Origin: Jiella soli
GTDB lineage: Bacteria; Pseudomonadota; Alphaproteobacteria; Rhizobiales; Rhizobiaceae
DNA: 64,000 bases
Direction: 5' to 3'
Assembly (NCBI RefSeq): GCF_020615385.1
Contig: NZ_JAJAVB010000025.1
Coordinates: 271,296-335,295, forward strand
A program made the position numbers and the translations under genes. The notes beneath the pieces are model-generated. The model made no database searches, was not told the origin of the DNA, and saw only the letters and a list, made by a program, of their open reading frames with translations. Below, piece after piece: positions 62,532 to 64,000 of the stretch (within the stretch, counting starts at the first letter, position 1; each line of letters begins with the position of its first letter).

Positions 62532-63086
62532 TTACTTCGGCACGACCGTGCCGGCGCCTGCGGGCTCTGCCGGCACCTCGACCTTCGTGTCGCCGGTCAC
62601 GACCGGCTCTGCGGGCGCCAGCGTGAACTTGGAGACGCCGATCGCGGCGTTGATGCCTTCCTGCTCCTGCACGCTCACCGGCTGCAGGGTGAAGCCGTTG
62701 TCGCCGCCGACGAGGACGTTGGCGCCGCCGCCGACGATCGCCGAGGCGTTGGCCGAGGCTCCGGTATAGACCCCGGCCAGTGCATGCGGTTCGTAGGCAT
62801 CGGTGCCGGTCTCGAGCACGGCCCACTGCATGGTAGTGCGGCCGGTGACGCCGACATCGAGGCCGAAGGTGTTCAGCGTGCCGGCATAGACCTCGCGCTC
62901 GCCGTTGCCGGCGGGCGTGAATTCGCAGACGAGATCCTTCGACGAGCCGATGATGAAGCCGGTCGAGCCGTCGCTGTGGCAGCCGAGGAGGCCAAGCTTG
63001 GTCTCCGCCGAGGCCGGGCCCGAGAGGGCGGGAATCGCGGCGATGGCGGCGGCTGCAGCGAGGGCGGTGGTGAGGACTGTCTTCAT
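62532..63086 (-). CDS. DUF992 secreted protein
   Basis: The 184-residue protein has a Sec signal peptide (MKTVLTTALAAAAAIAAIPALSG, cleavage around PASA). The mature DUF992 module includes GLLGCHSDGSTGFIIGSSKDLVCEFTPAGN and DVGVTGRTTMQWAVLETGT. DUF992 proteins are common in Hyphomicrobiales and of unknown function. A Pro/Val/Glu-rich tail (about 150-184) is poorly conserved. The ATG at 63086 starts the signal peptide; the frame extends upstream but is not coding. Confidence 0.85.
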   Translation of the reverse strand: MKTVLTTALAAAAAIAAIPALSGPASAETKLGLLGCHSDGSTGFIIGSSKDLVCEFTPAGNGEREVYAGTLNTFGLDVGVTGRTTMQWAVLETGTDAYEPHALAGVYTGASANASAIVGGGANVLVGGDNGFTLQPVSVQEQEGINAAIGVSKFTLAPAEPVVTGDTKVEVPAEPAGAGTVVPK

Positions 63087-63288
63087 GATGGTTTCCTTCC
63101 TGGCTGGTGCCATTTCGGCAAGGAAACCGCGTGCCGGCGATCGGGTTCCGGCAAAAGTCGCGCGCCGGTCCCGGTCGGGGCCAGAGGAAGCCACTGATTC
63201 GGCTGAAGGTTCCGCTGCGAGAGCTTCGCCGCCGTCAGGCAGTCATCCGGCCGCCGCGTTGGCGAGCTCCGCTATTACGCAGCCGGCA

Positions 63289-64000
63289 TCAGCTGCGGGT
63301 GCGCGCCATGCCTTCCTTGGCGGGCGCGTATTTCGGGTCGAGCGAGGCGGCGTGCGCGTAGGCCTTGAACGCGCGGGGCTTGTTGCCTTGCTGCTCGTAC
63401 ACGATCGCCTGGTTGACCCAGTATTCGGCTTTGGTGTTGTCGAGCTTCAGCGCGATGTTGAAGTCGGCAAAGGCGTTGTCGAGATCGCCGAGCGCCACAT
63501 AGGAGACGCCGCGGCCGGAATAAGGCTCGGCCGCCTTCGGATCGATCGAGATCGCGGTCGAGAAATCCTCGATCGCCTGCTTGTGCTGACCGTCGCGCTG
63601 ATAGAGCAGGCCGCGATTGTGATAGGCGCGGGGATCGGCGGTCTTCAGGTCGATCGCGCGCTGGAAGTCGGCCAGCGCCTCGCGGTTTCGGCCCGCGACG
63701 CGGTAGACATTGCCCCTGCCGATATAGGCGGAATCATAGTTCGGATTGATCGCCAGCGCTTTGTTGTAGTCGGCCACGGCCTTGGCCGGCTCGTTGATCT
63801 GCCGGTAGACCAGCGCCCGGTTGGCATAGGCCTGGTAGAAGTTCGGATCGAGCTGGATCGCGGTGGAAAAGTCCTTGATCGCGGCGTCGTAGTCGCCGGC
63901 GCGGCCATAGGCGGTGCCGCGCACGTTGTAGCCTTCCGGCTCCTGCGGATTGGCGTTCACCGTCTGGGTGAGGGAACCGATGTTCTGTTCCAGGCCCTGG
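63289..64000 (-). CDS. tetratricopeptide repeat protein, 5' end missing
   Basis: The visible 237 residues at the C-terminal end of this gene consist of about six TPR units of 34 residues. Examples are NPQEPEGYNVRGTAYGRAGD, DPNFYQAYANRALVYRQIN and DPKAAEPYSGRGVSYVALGD. The frame stays open to base 64000, so the start codon lies beyond the window; a GTG at 63960 is in frame but falls inside the repeat array. TPR arrays mediate protein contacts, and no catalytic domain is visible. It resembles NrfG/O-linked-transferase-like TPR proteins of Hyphomicrobiales. Confidence 0.85.
   Translation of the reverse strand, partial: QGLEQNIGSLTQTVNANPQEPEGYNVRGTAYGRAGDYDAAIKDFSTAIQLDPNFYQAYANRALVYRQINEPAKAVADYNKALAINPNYDSAYIGRGNVYRVAGRNREALADFQRAIDLKTADPRAYHNRGLLYQRDGQHKQAIEDFSTAISIDPKAAEPYSGRGVSYVALGDLDNAFADFNIALKLDNTKAEYWVNQAIVYEQQGNKPRAFKAYAHAASLDPKYAPAKEGMARTRS

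Overview
The window is a GC-rich, densely packed bacterial chromosome segment. Gene content points to an alphaproteobacterium of the order Hyphomicrobiales (Rhizobiales). Supporting signs are a tiny aa3-oxidase subunit IV gene, DUF1344, DUF992 and Atu4866-type proteins, a split pntAA/pntAB/pntB operon, a histone-deacetylase-like/xseB/dxs/tlyA/rlmD block, and a nasST-type nitrate control unit. An Aurantimonadaceae-like host is plausible but cannot be shown from sequence alone.

Layout. 1-2.9 kb: a FIST sensor protein (cut by the window edge), a hybrid histidine kinase and a convergent NarL-type response regulator. 3.0-16.5 kb: nitrate assimilation on the minus strand. From upstream to downstream this is nasT-nasS, an ANTAR-type leader with tandem hairpins and an intrinsic terminator, nrtA-nrtB-nrtCD, nirB-nirD-nasA and a PAP2 phosphatase; a small antisense BrnT/BrnA-like toxin-antitoxin pair sits between nrtCD and nirB. 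16.6-25.4 kb: a BKACE enzyme, then the phosphonate genes phnC-phnD-phnE1-phnE2 (+) facing phnM-phnN (-), with a fructosamine-kinase/LMW-phosphatase pair beside them. 25.8-28.6 kb: a lower-GC patch with a glycosyltransferase, an HpcH/HpaI-type aldolase, an RmlC-like cupin and a frameshifted integrase remnant, abutting dusA, a known integration target.

28.7-45.5 kb: dusA, a TSUP permease, a membrane retropepsin, DUF1289, a manganese catalase with a CsoR-family regulator and a matching palindromic operator, the fadE/thiolase/fadJ beta-oxidation operon, an SDR/Atu4866 pair divergent from a LysR regulator, an FAH-family hydrolase, an acyl-CoA dehydrogenase/enoyl-CoA hydratase pair and a DedA protein. 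45.7-64 kb: rlmD-like methyltransferase, tlyA, dxs, xseB, HDAC-like deacylase, aldo/keto reductase, aroC, DUF1344, phosphoglycerate-mutase-like phosphatase, fabI, a DnaJ-class chaperone, a lipoprotein, pdxH, aa3 oxidase subunit IV, the transhydrogenase operon, a serine hydrolase, DUF992 and a TPR protein cut by the window edge.

How the parts work together. NrtABCD imports nitrate, NasA reduces it to nitrite and NirBD reduces nitrite to ammonium. NasS (cytoplasmic nitrate sensor) and NasT (ANTAR RNA-binding antiterminator) probably set read-through of the nrtA leader. PhnCDE imports phosphonates and PhnM/PhnN belong to the C-P lyase pathway, whose core genes are not in the window. No tRNA, rRNA, CRISPR array or intact insertion sequence was recognised.
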